From: Ornithinibacillus halotolerans
GTDB taxonomy: Bacteria > Bacillota > Bacilli > Bacillales > Amphibacillaceae
Direction: 5' to 3'
Assembly: GCF_014637405.1 (NCBI RefSeq)
Contig: NZ_BMEY01000013.1
Coordinates: 36,280 to 100,279, forward strand
DNA: 64,000 nucleotides
The notes beneath the pieces were generated by a model. It did no database searches, was not told the origin of the DNA, and saw only the letters and a list, made by a program, of their open reading frames with translations. The translations under genes were made by a program, and so were the position numbers. The stretch's first letter is position 1. Each line of letters opens with the position of its first letter. Positions 33,564 through 42,435 of the stretch are shown here, piece by piece.

Positions 33564-34424
33564 TTACTTTTGCCAAAATACTGCAATTGCTCCTTCACCA
33601 GCGTGAACAGCTAGGGATGAACTTACATCCCCGATAACGATATTTAAATTAGCAATCTGAGATAATAGTATCTCTTTTAATGCTTTAGCCTTCTCTAATG
33701 AATTAGCATGAGCAATGGCAATTTTCTTAATCGAATGCTCTTCATATGATTTTTTAATTAAATCTACAATTCTACGGGTCGCTTTTTTCTCGGATCGAAC
33801 TCGTTCTACCAATCCTAATTCCCCATTTTCAAAGATAGAGAGTACTGGTTTAATGTGTAACAAATTACCGATAACAAATTGTGCACCAGACATTCTTCCA
33901 CCTTTAAATAATTGCTCTAGTGTATCAAGTAAGACTAAGTTCTGATTTTGTTTTACTGATTCACGTAATTTGGTAGCAATTTCTTTACTAGTTAACCCTT
34001 CTTCTGCTAAAGCTATTCCTTGTTCAAGTAAGAAAGTAATCCCGAATGACAATGTATGAGAATCAATTAATTCTACTTTAACATTTGCTTGTTCAATCCC
34101 CGCTTTTGAACTGGATACTGTTCCACTTAATTTAGATGATACATGGATAGCGATGATTTCCTCATAATCTTCTTTTAACTTTTCATATATTTCTATGAAT
34201 CTACCAACGTTCGGTTGGGAAGTTTTTGGAACTTCTTTTTCCGTTCGAATGATTTCATATAGTTCATCTGTTGATAGGTCAATTCCATCTTCATATTCTT
34301 TTCCATTAGAAATGATGATAATTGGGGCAACATAAACATCGGGATGCTCTTTTAACTCCTTCGTTAAGAATGCCGTACTATCTGTTACAAATGCAATTTT
34401 TCTCTTTCCCACTATATTACCCAC
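33564..34424 (-). CDS. DegV-family fatty acid-binding protein (FakB-like)
   Basis: 286 residues. VTDSTAFL near the N-terminus and HVSSKLSGTVSSS (about 93-105) are the DegV signatures that hold the fatty acid carboxylate; SHTLSFG and GGRMSG are further family motifs. DegV/FakB proteins present exogenous fatty acids to the kinase FakA. No kinase gene is adjacent. The start could be the GTG at 34424 or the GTG at 34412; both have weak upstream purine runs, and homologues usually begin just before the KIAFVTDS strand. Confidence 0.88.
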   Translation of the reverse strand: MGNIVGKRKIAFVTDSTAFLTKELKEHPDVYVAPIIIISNGKEYEDGIDLSTDELYEIIRTEKEVPKTSQPNVGRFIEIYEKLKEDYEEIIAIHVSSKLSGTVSSSKAGIEQANVKVELIDSHTLSFGITFLLEQGIALAEEGLTSKEIATKLRESVKQNQNLVLLDTLEQLFKGGRMSGAQFVIGNLLHIKPVLSIFENGELGLVERVRSEKKATRRIVDLIKKSYEEHSIKKIAIAHANSLEKAKALKEILLSQIANLNIVIGDVSSSLAVHAGEGAIAVFWQK

Positions 34425-34471
34425 TCCATTTCAATCCTTTTATAAAATTATTATACAATTTAATTAAAATT

Positions 34472-34495
34472 ATACCAAGTATTATTACTTGGTAT
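34472..34495. promoter_or_regulatory. Palindrome between degV-like and ABC-F genes
   Basis: ATACCAAGT-ATTATT-ACTTGGTAT, perfect 9-bp arms. It sits in the divergent promoter region; it may be an operator or a leader hairpin of the ABC-F gene. No cognate regulator is evident. Confidence 0.45.
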
Positions 34496-34598
34496 TAATT
34501 GAAACTATTTATATTTTTTATTCCTTTTCCTCTACCTATTTCTTTTGATGAAACGTATAATAAGAAAGAATGCAGTTAGGAAGGAAAAGGTGTTTTTT

Positions 34599-36155
34599 AT
34601 GAGTTTATTAACAGTTAAAAATTTAAGTCACGGATTCGGCGATCGTGCCATATTTGATAATGTATCATTCCGTTTATTACAAGGAGAACATATTGGTCTT
34701 ATCGGTGCTAATGGTGAAGGTAAGTCCACTTTTATGAATATTATTACAGGAAAATTAGAACCTGATGCTGGTAATGTCACTTGGGCCAAACATATTCGTG
34801 TCGGATATTTAGATCAACATGCAGTCTTAAAACAAGGAATGACGATAAGAGATGTGCTTAGAACTGCCTTTCAATATCTTTATGATATGGAAGAAGAAAT
34901 GAATCAACTCTTTGCAAAAATGGGAGAAGGTGATGCGGAAGAACTCGAGAAACTTTTAGAAGAAACTGGTCGTATACAAGATGCTTTAACGAATAATGAC
35001 TTTTATATTATTGACGCTAAAGTAGAAGAAGTTGCTAATGGTCTTGGATTAAATGACTTTGGTTTAGATCGTGATGTGCATGATTTAAGTGGTGGACAAC
35101 GGACAAAAGTTCTACTTGCAAAGTTACTTCTAGAAAAACCAGAAATATTACTTCTCGATGAGCCGACCAACTATTTAGACGTGGAGCATATTGAATGGTT
35201 AACCCAATATCTTCAAGCATACGAACATGCCTTTATACTCGTATCACATGATATTCCATTTTTAAATTCTGTAGTTAATTTAATCTATCATGTAGAAAAT
35301 CAAGAACTAACAAGGTATCCAGGGGATTATAATGAGTTTCTACGATTACATGAATTAAAGAAACAGCAACAAGTAGCTGCCTTCAAAAAGCAACAGAAGG
35401 AAATTGCTCATTTGAAAGATTTTGTTGCTCGTAATAAGGCAAATGCAGCTACAGCTAGAATGGCGATGTCTCGTCAGAAAAAGTTGGATAAAATGGAAGT
35501 CATCGAACTAGATGCAGAAAAACCAAAACCAGAATTCAACTTTAAACTAGCTCGCACTCCTGGTAAATATTTATTTGAAACAAAAGATCTTGTCATAGGG
35601 TATGAGGAACCGCTATCTAGACCATTAAACTTAAGTATGGAACGTGGTCAAAAAATAACTCTATATGGAGCGAACGGAATTGGAAAAACTACGTTGCTTA
35701 GAAGTATCTTAGGGGAAATCCCCCCTGTGTCAGGTTCTGTTCAGCAAGGTGAACATCTTCATATCGGTTACTTCGAACAAGAAATCAAAACAGAAACAAA
35801 TAAAACTTGTATTGAAGAAATTTGGGATGAATTTCCTCACTTTACACAATATGAAGTTCGGGCAGCACTCGCAAAATGCGGATTAACAACCAAGCATATT
35901 GAAAGTAAAGTACAAGTGTTAAGTGGTGGAGAAAAAGCTAAGGTACGACTTTGTAAATTAATGAATCGTGAAACAAATTTACTCGTTCTAGATGAACCTA
36001 CAAACCACTTAGATCATGATGCAAAAGTAGAATTAAAACGAGCATTAAAAGAATATAATGGTAGTGTTCTACTCATCTCTCACGAACCTGATTTTTATGA
36101 TGGTGTTGTAACAGATGTATGGAATTGTGAGGATTGGACAACGAAAGTATTTTAA
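34599..36155 (+). CDS. yfmM: ABC-F family ATPase (YfmM-like)
   Basis: 518 residues from the ATG at 34599 behind AGGAAAAGG; the upstream frame from 34545 contains that site. Two ABC ATPase domains without membrane parts: Walker A GANGEGKST and GANGIGKTT, signatures LSGGQ (LSGGQRTKVLLAK) and LSGGEKAKVRL, Walker B LLLDEPTNYLD and LVLDEPTNHLD. The linker between them (about 235-315) carries FVARNKANAATARMAMSRQK and would reach into the ribosome E/P site. Length and opening HGFGDRAIFDNVSFRL match Bacillus YfmM. Role: translation factor relieving stalled ribosomes; antibiotic protection is possible but not shown. Confidence 0.88.
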   Translation: MSLLTVKNLSHGFGDRAIFDNVSFRLLQGEHIGLIGANGEGKSTFMNIITGKLEPDAGNVTWAKHIRVGYLDQHAVLKQGMTIRDVLRTAFQYLYDMEEEMNQLFAKMGEGDAEELEKLLEETGRIQDALTNNDFYIIDAKVEEVANGLGLNDFGLDRDVHDLSGGQRTKVLLAKLLLEKPEILLLDEPTNYLDVEHIEWLTQYLQAYEHAFILVSHDIPFLNSVVNLIYHVENQELTRYPGDYNEFLRLHELKKQQQVAAFKKQQKEIAHLKDFVARNKANAATARMAMSRQKKLDKMEVIELDAEKPKPEFNFKLARTPGKYLFETKDLVIGYEEPLSRPLNLSMERGQKITLYGANGIGKTTLLRSILGEIPPVSGSVQQGEHLHIGYFEQEIKTETNKTCIEEIWDEFPHFTQYEVRAALAKCGLTTKHIESKVQVLSGGEKAKVRLCKLMNRETNLLVLDEPTNHLDHDAKVELKRALKEYNGSVLLISHEPDFYDGVVTDVWNCEDWTTKVF

Positions 36156-36161
36156 TAACAA

Positions 36162-36201
36162 ATCGCTGAAAAACTTCATTCGAGTTTTCCAGCGTTTTTT
36201 T
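36162..36201 (+). terminator. Terminator of the ABC-F gene
   Basis: CGCTGAAAAACT / AGTTTTCCAGCG followed by seven T. Confidence 0.85.
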
Positions 36202-36203
36202 CT

Positions 36204-36545
36204 TTATTCCAATGGTTTTTCAAGTAATAATTTAGTCGGTTCCCATCGGAATTGCTCCAGGTCAATTTCATCATGCAATCCCATTTCTACACCTTCCGCC
36301 TCAAGATTTAGAATTTGTTCCCTATAATTTGCTTCGTCTTTAATAGCAATTTGGCCATTTGCATTCACTACACGATGCCAAGGAAGTTCGTATTTTTTAC
36401 TCATAGAATGAAGAATTCGCACTACTTGCCTTGCAGCTCGTGGACTACCTGCTAAACTAGCAATTTGTCCATATGTCATGACTTTTCCTGATGGGATTTG
36501 TTTTATGATTTGAATTACTTTTTCTGTAAATGGTGTCAATTGCAA
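36204..36545 (-). CDS. Alkyltransferase-like protein (ATL)
   Basis: 113 residues, the size of the DNA-binding domain of O6-alkylguanine methyltransferase alone. The active-site PCHR is replaced by PWHR (PWHRVVNANGQIA), so the alkyl acceptor Cys is Trp. This is the mark of ATL proteins (Atl1/eAtl), which bind O6-alkylguanine and hand it to nucleotide excision repair. The helix-turn-helix Arg finger lies in SPRAARQVVRIL, and GKVMTYGQIA is conserved. Single gene, no Ada partner here. Confidence 0.9.
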   Translation of the reverse strand: MQLTPFTEKVIQIIKQIPSGKVMTYGQIASLAGSPRAARQVVRILHSMSKKYELPWHRVVNANGQIAIKDEANYREQILNLEAEGVEMGLHDEIDLEQFRWEPTKLLLEKPLE

Positions 36546-36579
36546 AACCCTCTAAACTATTATTTTAAAAAGATGAGTA

Positions 36580-37191
36580 TTAACTACTTGGTCTAGCCCA
36601 AATTAAACGAAAGATACCTGACCAGTAATGTTCTACATTTTCTATTTCAAGTTTTGATTGTTCAATTAGTTTCATAATATCGCGATTACAGTGGCAACCC
36701 GATACTTTTCGGTATAAAGGATCAATTAACTTCTGTGGAACAGATAATAACGGATTCGTACTCAGTCCATGTTCTAATAATAGTACATAGCCATCTTTTT
36801 TACACCATTTATTAAAGTTATTTAATGTTTGGAGTGGATTTGGATAACTACATAAAGTTAGTGTAGAAACAATACAATCAAAAGATTCTCTATCCATGTC
36901 TAACTTATCTACGTCTTGTTGGATAAAATTAGCTGGAATACCTGTTTGTAAAGCCGTCTTTTTTGCACTTTTTATCATTTCAGAACTAAAATCTACGCCA
37001 ATAACTTCTGTAACCTTCGCTTTATTATAATATAAAAAGTTCGCACCTGCTCCAACACCTACTTCTAATACACGCCCTGAAGCACTTGCAAGTATTTTCT
37101 TTCTCCATTTTGCAAGCGTTTGGTTATTAAGGTTTTTCTCATACATCTGAACTTGGCTGTCGTATTTTTTTATTAATTTCCCTTGTTTCAC
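36580..37191 (-). CDS. SAM-dependent methyltransferase (class I)
   Basis: 203 residues. Motif I is VLEVGVGAGANF (about 41-52), with VIGVDFSSEMI as the acidic loop and DCIVSTLTLCS as motif IV. The C-terminal part has GCHCNRDI, as in the YrhH/METTL7-like group of methyltransferases. Substrate unknown; it is cytoplasmic. The start follows AAGGGAAGTGATTAAGT. Confidence 0.82.
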   Translation of the reverse strand: MKQGKLIKKYDSQVQMYEKNLNNQTLAKWRKKILASASGRVLEVGVGAGANFLYYNKAKVTEVIGVDFSSEMIKSAKKTALQTGIPANFIQQDVDKLDMDRESFDCIVSTLTLCSYPNPLQTLNNFNKWCKKDGYVLLLEHGLSTNPLLSVPQKLIDPLYRKVSGCHCNRDIMKLIEQSKLEIENVEHYWSGIFRLIWARPSS

Positions 37192-37309
37192 TTAATCACT
37201 TCCCTTATTAGAAGTGGTGATCATAAAATATGTTATTCTGTTACTATATTTTACCATAATATATGCAAGACTCATCTAGATAAATGTATTAATATTTCGC
37301 TTTTCATGA

Positions 37310-37342
37310 AAATGGAGTTAAGAGTAACTAACTCTTAACTCC
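37310..37342 (-). terminator. Terminator of the hemolysin III gene
   Basis: GGAGTTAAGAGT / ACTCTTAACTCC with a 5-nt loop, followed by ATTTTC on the minus strand. Confidence 0.7.
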
Positions 37343-37344
37343 AT

Positions 37345-37992
37345 CTAAACTAAATAGATTATCACACAAAAGAAGTGACAAATGGAACCGCCCAATACAA
37401 AAATATGCCAGACCATATGATGATATTTAAACGCACGCCACATATAGAAAATGGTTCCTATCGTATAGCATAAGCCACCTACAACTAGTAATACAATTCC
37501 ACCATACTCTAGATTTTCCGTAATCTTGTTCCAACCAAGCACTACTAACCAGCCCATACCTAAGTATAAAATTGTTGAAGTAAATAAAAACTTTTTCACA
37601 TAAAAAGCTTTAAAAATGATCCCCGCAACTGCTAGTCCCCAAACGATGCCAAACATTGTCCATCCTAATGAGCCTTTTATAACTAACAAAGTAAATGGAG
37701 TATATGTTCCTGCAATAAATAAATAGATTGAAGAATGATCAAAGATTTCAAATAAATCTTTAGCTCTACCAGGAGGAAGTGCATGAACAAATGTGGATGA
37801 TGTATAGAGTAACACCATTGATACTCCAAAAATAGTAAAACTAACAACGTGTAGTGCTGTACCGTTTAATGCAGCTGTAACAATTAATAATACAAGCCCC
37901 GCAATACTTAATAAACCGCCAATTCCATGAGTAATAGCATTTGCGATTTCTTCACCTTTTGAAAATGTATGTGTATCAGCCAAGTCTATCAT
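37345..37992 (-). CDS. Hemolysin III / PAQR-family membrane protein
   Basis: 215 residues, seven helices. Family markers: EEIANAITHGIGGLLS at the N-terminus, SSTFVHALPP and FDHSSIYLFIAGTYTPF in the middle (His and Asp ligands of the proposed zinc site) and MVWHIFVLGGSICHFF at the end (two further His). Counterpart of Bacillus YplQ. PAQR proteins have a hydrolase-like metal centre; the physiological role in bacteria is unsettled, with fatty acid homeostasis proposed. Single gene. Confidence 0.9.
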   Translation of the reverse strand: MIDLADTHTFSKGEEIANAITHGIGGLLSIAGLVLLIVTAALNGTALHVVSFTIFGVSMVLLYTSSTFVHALPPGRAKDLFEIFDHSSIYLFIAGTYTPFTLLVIKGSLGWTMFGIVWGLAVAGIIFKAFYVKKFLFTSTILYLGMGWLVVLGWNKITENLEYGGIVLLVVGGLCYTIGTIFYMWRAFKYHHMVWHIFVLGGSICHFFCVIIYLV

Positions 37993-38067
37993 CCCTTATT
38001 TTTTACTTCATTCTTTTTGTATTTTATCATATCAGACTTTACAACAACAAAGGCGAGGTATGTCCCT

Positions 38068-39744
38068 TTACATTTCTTCTGGTGATGCAATACCTAGTAA
38101 TCTCAGTCCCTCCTTTAATACGACTTTTACAGAATAAACAATGGCGAGACGGTTGCCTTCTTCCTCATTTAATATTTTTACAGTAGCATAATAATGATTA
38201 AATGCCTTTGATACGTCCAATAGATATTTAGCAATTTTAGATGGGTCATATTCCTCCATCGCTTGATTAATCACCTGAGGAAAGTTTTGCAATAATTTAA
38301 TAATCGGCCATGCTTCTTTGTCTAGAAAGCTAAGTTGTTGGTTATCTCTAATTTGGAATTTTCCCTTTTTAAGTAGGGTAGACGTTCGAGCATGTGTATA
38401 TTGAACATATGGGCCTGTTTCCCCTTCAAAACGAAGCATGTCTGCAAGTGAAAATTCAATATCATTTAAACGATAGTTTTTCAGGTCATGGAAAATGATT
38501 GCACCAATACCCACTTGTTTTGCTGTTTCTTCTTTATCTATCAGTGTAGGGTTTTTGGCTTCAATATTTTTTAAAGCTAACTGTATTGCTTCCTTAATAA
38601 CATCCTCCAATAAAACAACTTTCCCTTTACGAGTAGACATTTTTTTACCATCTTTTAAAATCATCCCAAACGGAACATGAGCCATACCTTTACGCCATTC
38701 GAATCCCATTTTTTCAAGTACAGCAAAAAGTTGTTTAAAGTGTAATGATTGTTCGTTTCCAACAACATAAACAGATTTATTAAATTGATAGGTTTGTTGA
38801 CGGTATATGGCTGCTGCAAGATCACGTGTAGCATATAACGTCGTACCATCTCGTTTTGTAATGAGGCACGGTGGAAGGTTTTCTAGTTCCACTACTTGTG
38901 CACCATCCGATTCAACTAATAGACCTCTCTCTTCAAGCATTGTCACAACCGCATCCATTTTATCATTATAAAATGCTTCCCCATGATACGAATCGAAGCG
39001 AATACCTAATTGATTGTATATTTTCATAAATTCTTTTAACGATTCATCACGGAACCATTTCCAGAGAAAAAGTGCATCTTCATTTCCAGATTCCAACTGT
39101 TTAAACGCTTCTCTCCCATGATCATTTAAACTTGCATCCTCTTCTGCTTCCATGTGGAATTTTACATATAAATTAAACAACTCTTTAATTGGGTTTTTGA
39201 TTACGTTCTCTTTCTTTCCCCATTTTTTATAAGCAACAATAAGCTTACCAAATTGAGTTCCCCAGTCCCCTAAGTGATTAATTCTTACAACATCATATCC
39301 TTGTTTTTCAGCAATTAATGCTATTGAATTTCCAATAACTGTCGATCGTAAATGCCCCATAGAAAATGGTTTAGCTATGTTCGGAGATGATAGATCAATT
39401 GTCATCGTTTTCTTCTCAGTGTGAACTTTGGAACCGTAAGCTTCCTTTTCTAATAAGACCTTCTTTATTGTTTCCCATGCTATCGTTTTCTTTTTTAGAA
39501 AGACGTTTACATAACCACCGACAGCTTCCACTCTTTCATACTTAGAATGATCTAATTTACAAGCAATTTCTTGGGCAATTACATGAGGTGCTTTTCGGTA
39601 ATGCTTTGCAAGTTCAAAACATGGAAACGCTAAGTCTCCTAACGTCTCATGTTTTGGTATTTCGATCAATCTATTTAGAGTCTCCTGGCTAAATTCCTTG
39701 CCTAACACTTCTTTTAAACTAGTTACTAATAGTTGTTTTAACAT
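38068..39744 (-). CDS. argS: Arginyl-tRNA synthetase
   Basis: 558 residues, class I synthetase. SSPNIAKPFSMGHLRST contains the HIGH-type motif (as HLRST context SPNIAKPFSMGHL), the KMSTRKGKV segment is the KMSKS-type motif, and the C-terminal all-helical DALR anticodon domain begins near YTHARTSTLL. The N-terminal Add-1 domain (1-110) is present. It charges tRNA-Arg. The start follows TGGAGGGATAAAGTCG. Expression is controlled by the T-box leader upstream, so the gene responds to uncharged tRNA-Arg. Confidence 0.96.
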   Translation of the reverse strand: MLKQLLVTSLKEVLGKEFSQETLNRLIEIPKHETLGDLAFPCFELAKHYRKAPHVIAQEIACKLDHSKYERVEAVGGYVNVFLKKKTIAWETIKKVLLEKEAYGSKVHTEKKTMTIDLSSPNIAKPFSMGHLRSTVIGNSIALIAEKQGYDVVRINHLGDWGTQFGKLIVAYKKWGKKENVIKNPIKELFNLYVKFHMEAEEDASLNDHGREAFKQLESGNEDALFLWKWFRDESLKEFMKIYNQLGIRFDSYHGEAFYNDKMDAVVTMLEERGLLVESDGAQVVELENLPPCLITKRDGTTLYATRDLAAAIYRQQTYQFNKSVYVVGNEQSLHFKQLFAVLEKMGFEWRKGMAHVPFGMILKDGKKMSTRKGKVVLLEDVIKEAIQLALKNIEAKNPTLIDKEETAKQVGIGAIIFHDLKNYRLNDIEFSLADMLRFEGETGPYVQYTHARTSTLLKKGKFQIRDNQQLSFLDKEAWPIIKLLQNFPQVINQAMEEYDPSKIAKYLLDVSKAFNHYYATVKILNEEEGNRLAIVYSVKVVLKEGLRLLGIASPEEM

Positions 39745-39761
39745 CGACTTTATCCCTCCAT

Positions 39762-40006
39762 TAAAAAAACTCCCACCTCTTCTAATTAAGAGGCGAGAGT
39801 TTATATTCCCGCGGTACCACTCTAATTGTTTTTAAGTATACTAAAAAACCACTTCATTCATTGTTAACGAGGGTTCTCCCCGGCAAGTCCCTACTACTAT
39901 TTCAGGAAAGCATCTCCAAAGTCCGGTTCGCTGTCTAACCATGTACTAGGCTTCCACCATCCCTAGCTCGCTTGCCATATTAAACAGCTACTCTCTTTTT
40001 CATCGA
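39762..40006 (-). promoter_or_regulatory. T-box leader of argS
   Basis: On the minus strand the order is stem I with GAGAGTAG (AGTA motif), GCGAGCTAGGGATGGTGGAA then GCCTAG (distal loop consensus), the antiterminator T-box AGAGTGGTACCGCGG (39823-39809), and a terminator AAACTCTCGCCTCTT / AAGAGGTGGGAGTTT with a T run (39762-39803). After the ACAGC that pairs with GCTGT, the strand reads GAACCGGACT; the triplet CGG followed by A fits an Arg specifier. The T-box itself is certain, the exact specifier less so. Confidence 0.92.
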
Positions 40007-40026
40007 TTTTAAGTAAATTTTTATTT

Positions 40027-40055
40027 ATTATAACAAGGATTGATCATGATGTCAT
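40027..40055 (-). promoter_or_regulatory. Promoter of the argS leader
   Basis: Minus strand ATGACA (40055-40050), 17 bases, TATAAT (40032-40027), placing the transcript start near 40020, just before stem I. Confidence 0.6.
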
Positions 40056-40121
40056 TATTTTGTTACTATTTAGAAGATAATTTAGTATAATATACTTACT
40101 TTAACAAAAGGAGTGATATCA

Positions 40122-40388
40122 ATGAGCAAATCAAAAGCTCAGAAGAAACGGGAGAAATTAATTAGAGAAGGAAGACTGAATCCCGAAATTAACCGCAGTC
40201 CATTTGCTTCACTTGACCTACGAACAAGAAAAACAAAAACTAAAAAGGATCATCAATATCGTATGAAACACAAGAACCGCCAACCAAAACAATGGGAGAA
40301 CGGTTCTTTTTATTTTACATTAAAATATGTACTAAAATCAGGAAGAATAACATCATTCCATTATAAAGATGAATATACCGTAAGTTAA
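40122..40388 (+). CDS. Small basic protein, 88 residues, unknown function
   Basis: ATG at 40122 behind AAAGGAGTGATATCA; a GTG three codons earlier overlaps the site. The first 60 residues are highly basic (SKSKAQKKREKLIREGRLNP, then EINRSPFASLDLRTRKTKTK) and have the look of a conserved Bacillus family; the last 30 look less conserved and run antisense into the end of the 40315 gene. The native protein may once have ended near the NGSF segment. Possibly nucleic-acid or ribosome associated, by charge only. Confidence 0.6.
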   Translation: MSKSKAQKKREKLIREGRLNPEINRSPFASLDLRTRKTKTKKDHQYRMKHKNRQPKQWENGSFYFTLKYVLKSGRITSFHYKDEYTVS

Positions 40389-40791
40389 TTGTTGGTTTAT
40401 ACAAACGTAACCAGCCGGTAAGAATTTGCAAAGTTAATCCAATTAAAGCTAATACTCCAACAACCATTTTAATATTATTTAAACTGAATCCATATGTTGA
40501 TATGACCAGCAATCCATGAATTACGATTGCTAATAATGCTATATTTCCTGTCCATCTATGAATCGTCACTACTTTTCTAGAAAACCTCGCTAGTGCCACC
40601 TTTGTCTTTCTACTTCTTACATTCCGGATTGTTTCAAATACTGCATTCCTTGTCCAATTATAAAGAAATATTAGTGCACCTATAACTCCAAATACAATAT
40701 GAACCGGTAATCGGGGAAAAGAATAGTGCCCAACTACATTCCAAACAATTACAATTAATAAAACAAAATTTAAAAGAAACCATTTACTCAT
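40315..40791 (-). CDS. Four-helix membrane protein, cytochrome b-like
   Basis: 158 residues from the ATG at 40791 behind AAAAAGGGGAAATTTC; the longer frame to 40953 runs into the narK start on the other strand and is not credible. Four helices, with paired His at HRWTGNIALLAIVIHGLL and IHLYNGMMLFFLILVHIL, a spacing that could hold two hemes as in b561 or ferric-reductase-like cores. Divergent from narK and next to the nar operon, so a redox role in anaerobic electron transport is plausible but inferred. Confidence 0.6.
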   Translation of the reverse strand: MSKWFLLNFVLLIVIVWNVVGHYSFPRLPVHIVFGVIGALIFLYNWTRNAVFETIRNVRSRKTKVALARFSRKVVTIHRWTGNIALLAIVIHGLLVISTYGFSLNNIKMVVGVLALIGLTLQILTGWLRLYKPTINLRYIHLYNGMMLFFLILVHILM

Positions 40792-40879
40792 GAAATTTCC
40801 CCTTTTTCTCATACTATACCTATGAAACTTTTTATCACCTATTAAAAATATCACATTAAGTAGAAAGGCATGTTTTGTA

Positions 40880-42382
40880 ATGAAAAAACCCGGTTTGCAA
40901 TTATCACTACAGACATCCAGTTTAGTGATTGGATTTATGGTATGGGTTCTCATTTCTTCCTTAATGACCTATATCCAAGATGACATTGCGTTAACAAGTG
41001 GACAAGCATCTATTGTAACTGCAATACCTGTTATCCTTGGTTCGTTAATGCGTATACCAATCGGTTTCTACACCGATCGAGTTGGTGCACGTTGGATGTT
41101 TCTCATTAGTTTTATTATTTTACTTTTCCCTGTTTTCTATATTAGCATAGCAGATACATTTGTCGATTTAGTAATAGGTGGACTCTTACTTGGAATAGGT
41201 GGTGCAACGTTTTCCATCGGTGTTACATCTCTACCTAAATACTACCCAAAAGAAAGACACGGTTTTATCAACGGTATTTACGGTGTCGGTAATATTGGTA
41301 CAGCTTTAACTACATTTGGAGCGCCAATGATAGCCGAAGCTACCAGTTGGCAAACGGCAGTACGTTTATTTCTATTTCTGCTCATACTATTTGCGGCCTT
41401 GATGTTTATATTAGGCGATAGAAAGGAACAGAAATCGAAGAAATCAATGGTAGAGCAAATAAAAGGTGTCTATAAAAATGCCATACTTTGGTTCCTTTGC
41501 TTATTTTACTTTATAACCTTTGGAGCGTTTGTTGCATTTACGATGTTCTTACCATCTTTCTTAGTAAGTAACTTTGGTTTAGATCCAATTGATGCAGGTA
41601 TTCGAACTGCTATTTTTATCGTAATTGCAACGATACTTCGTCCAATTGGAGGACTATTAGCAGATAAGTTTAATGGCTTCATCATAATGATGATTGTATT
41701 TTTAGGTGTAACGTTCTCAGGAATATTACTTTCCTTCTCCCCGGGAATTGAATGGTATACAGTAGGAGCATTATTAGTAGGAATTACTGTTGGAATCGGA
41801 AATGGTACTATTTTTAAATTAGTTCCGTTATATTTTTCTAATCAAGCTGGAATCGTAAACGGAGTAGTTTCAGCAATGGGAGGTTTAGGCGGATTTTTCC
41901 CTCCTCTTCTTTTAACAGCAGTAAGTAATATAACAGGGCATCATGCAATAGCGTTTATGCTTTTATCTGAGTTAGCATTAGTAAGCTTCGTTATCGTCAT
42001 CTTCATGTACTATCAAGATAAAGTGAATGTGGAAAGACATATTATTGAAGGTGCTGCTGAAGGGATTATGGTTACAAATAAATCTGGAGTTATACAAAAT
42101 GTGAATCCCGCCTTCACTCGTATCACTGGCTATACACTTGAAGAAGCTAAGGGCAATACACCAAGATTACTACAATCAGGAAAGCATGATAAACAATTTT
42201 ATGAAAAGCTGTGGCAATCTGTTAAAGAAAATGGATACTGGGAAGGGAGAATTTGGAATAAGCGAAAAAGTGGTGAACTGTACGAGGAACTCCTAACAAT
42301 TAGTCCAGTTAAAAATAGTGTTGGAGATATCGTATATTATGTCGGCGTATTTAATGATCTAACAGTTGCAAATAATAAGTGA
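40880..42382 (+). CDS. narK: NarK-type nitrate/nitrite transporter fused to a PAS domain
   Basis: 500 residues. Residues 1-382 are an MFS transporter of the NarK/NasA group: helix 2-3 loop RIPIGFYTDRVGARW, the nitrate signature regions GIGGATFSIGVTSLPKYYP and VSAMGGLGGFFPPL. Residues about 385-495 form a PAS domain with PAC end (GIMVTNKSGVIQNVNPAF, then GNTPRLLQSGKHD and VYYVGVFNDLT). NarK proteins normally end after helix 12. No output domain follows, so the PAS may sense redox or ligand to gate transport, or bind a partner. Convergent with narI, with a shared terminator. The ribosome binding site AGAAAGG is rather distant. Confidence 0.87.
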   Translation: MKKPGLQLSLQTSSLVIGFMVWVLISSLMTYIQDDIALTSGQASIVTAIPVILGSLMRIPIGFYTDRVGARWMFLISFIILLFPVFYISIADTFVDLVIGGLLLGIGGATFSIGVTSLPKYYPKERHGFINGIYGVGNIGTALTTFGAPMIAEATSWQTAVRLFLFLLILFAALMFILGDRKEQKSKKSMVEQIKGVYKNAILWFLCLFYFITFGAFVAFTMFLPSFLVSNFGLDPIDAGIRTAIFIVIATILRPIGGLLADKFNGFIIMMIVFLGVTFSGILLSFSPGIEWYTVGALLVGITVGIGNGTIFKLVPLYFSNQAGIVNGVVSAMGGLGGFFPPLLLTAVSNITGHHAIAFMLLSELALVSFVIVIFMYYQDKVNVERHIIEGAAEGIMVTNKSGVIQNVNPAFTRITGYTLEEAKGNTPRLLQSGKHDKQFYEKLWQSVKENGYWEGRIWNKRKSGELYEELLTISPVKNSVGDIVYYVGVFNDLTVANNK

Positions 42383-42424
42383 TGAAAAAGAATCCTAGGC
42401 TTCTTGTTAGCTTAGGATTCTTTG
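42383..42424. terminator. Bidirectional terminator between narK and narI
   Basis: AAAGAATCCTAGGC / GCTTAGGATTCTTT serves both convergent genes. Confidence 0.85.
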
Positions 42425-42435
42425 TGAGCTTAGAA

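Noticed and set aside
40791..40953. N-terminal extension of the cytochrome b-like gene
   Set aside because: Would overlap the narK start on the opposite strand; a good ribosome binding site supports the ATG at 40791.
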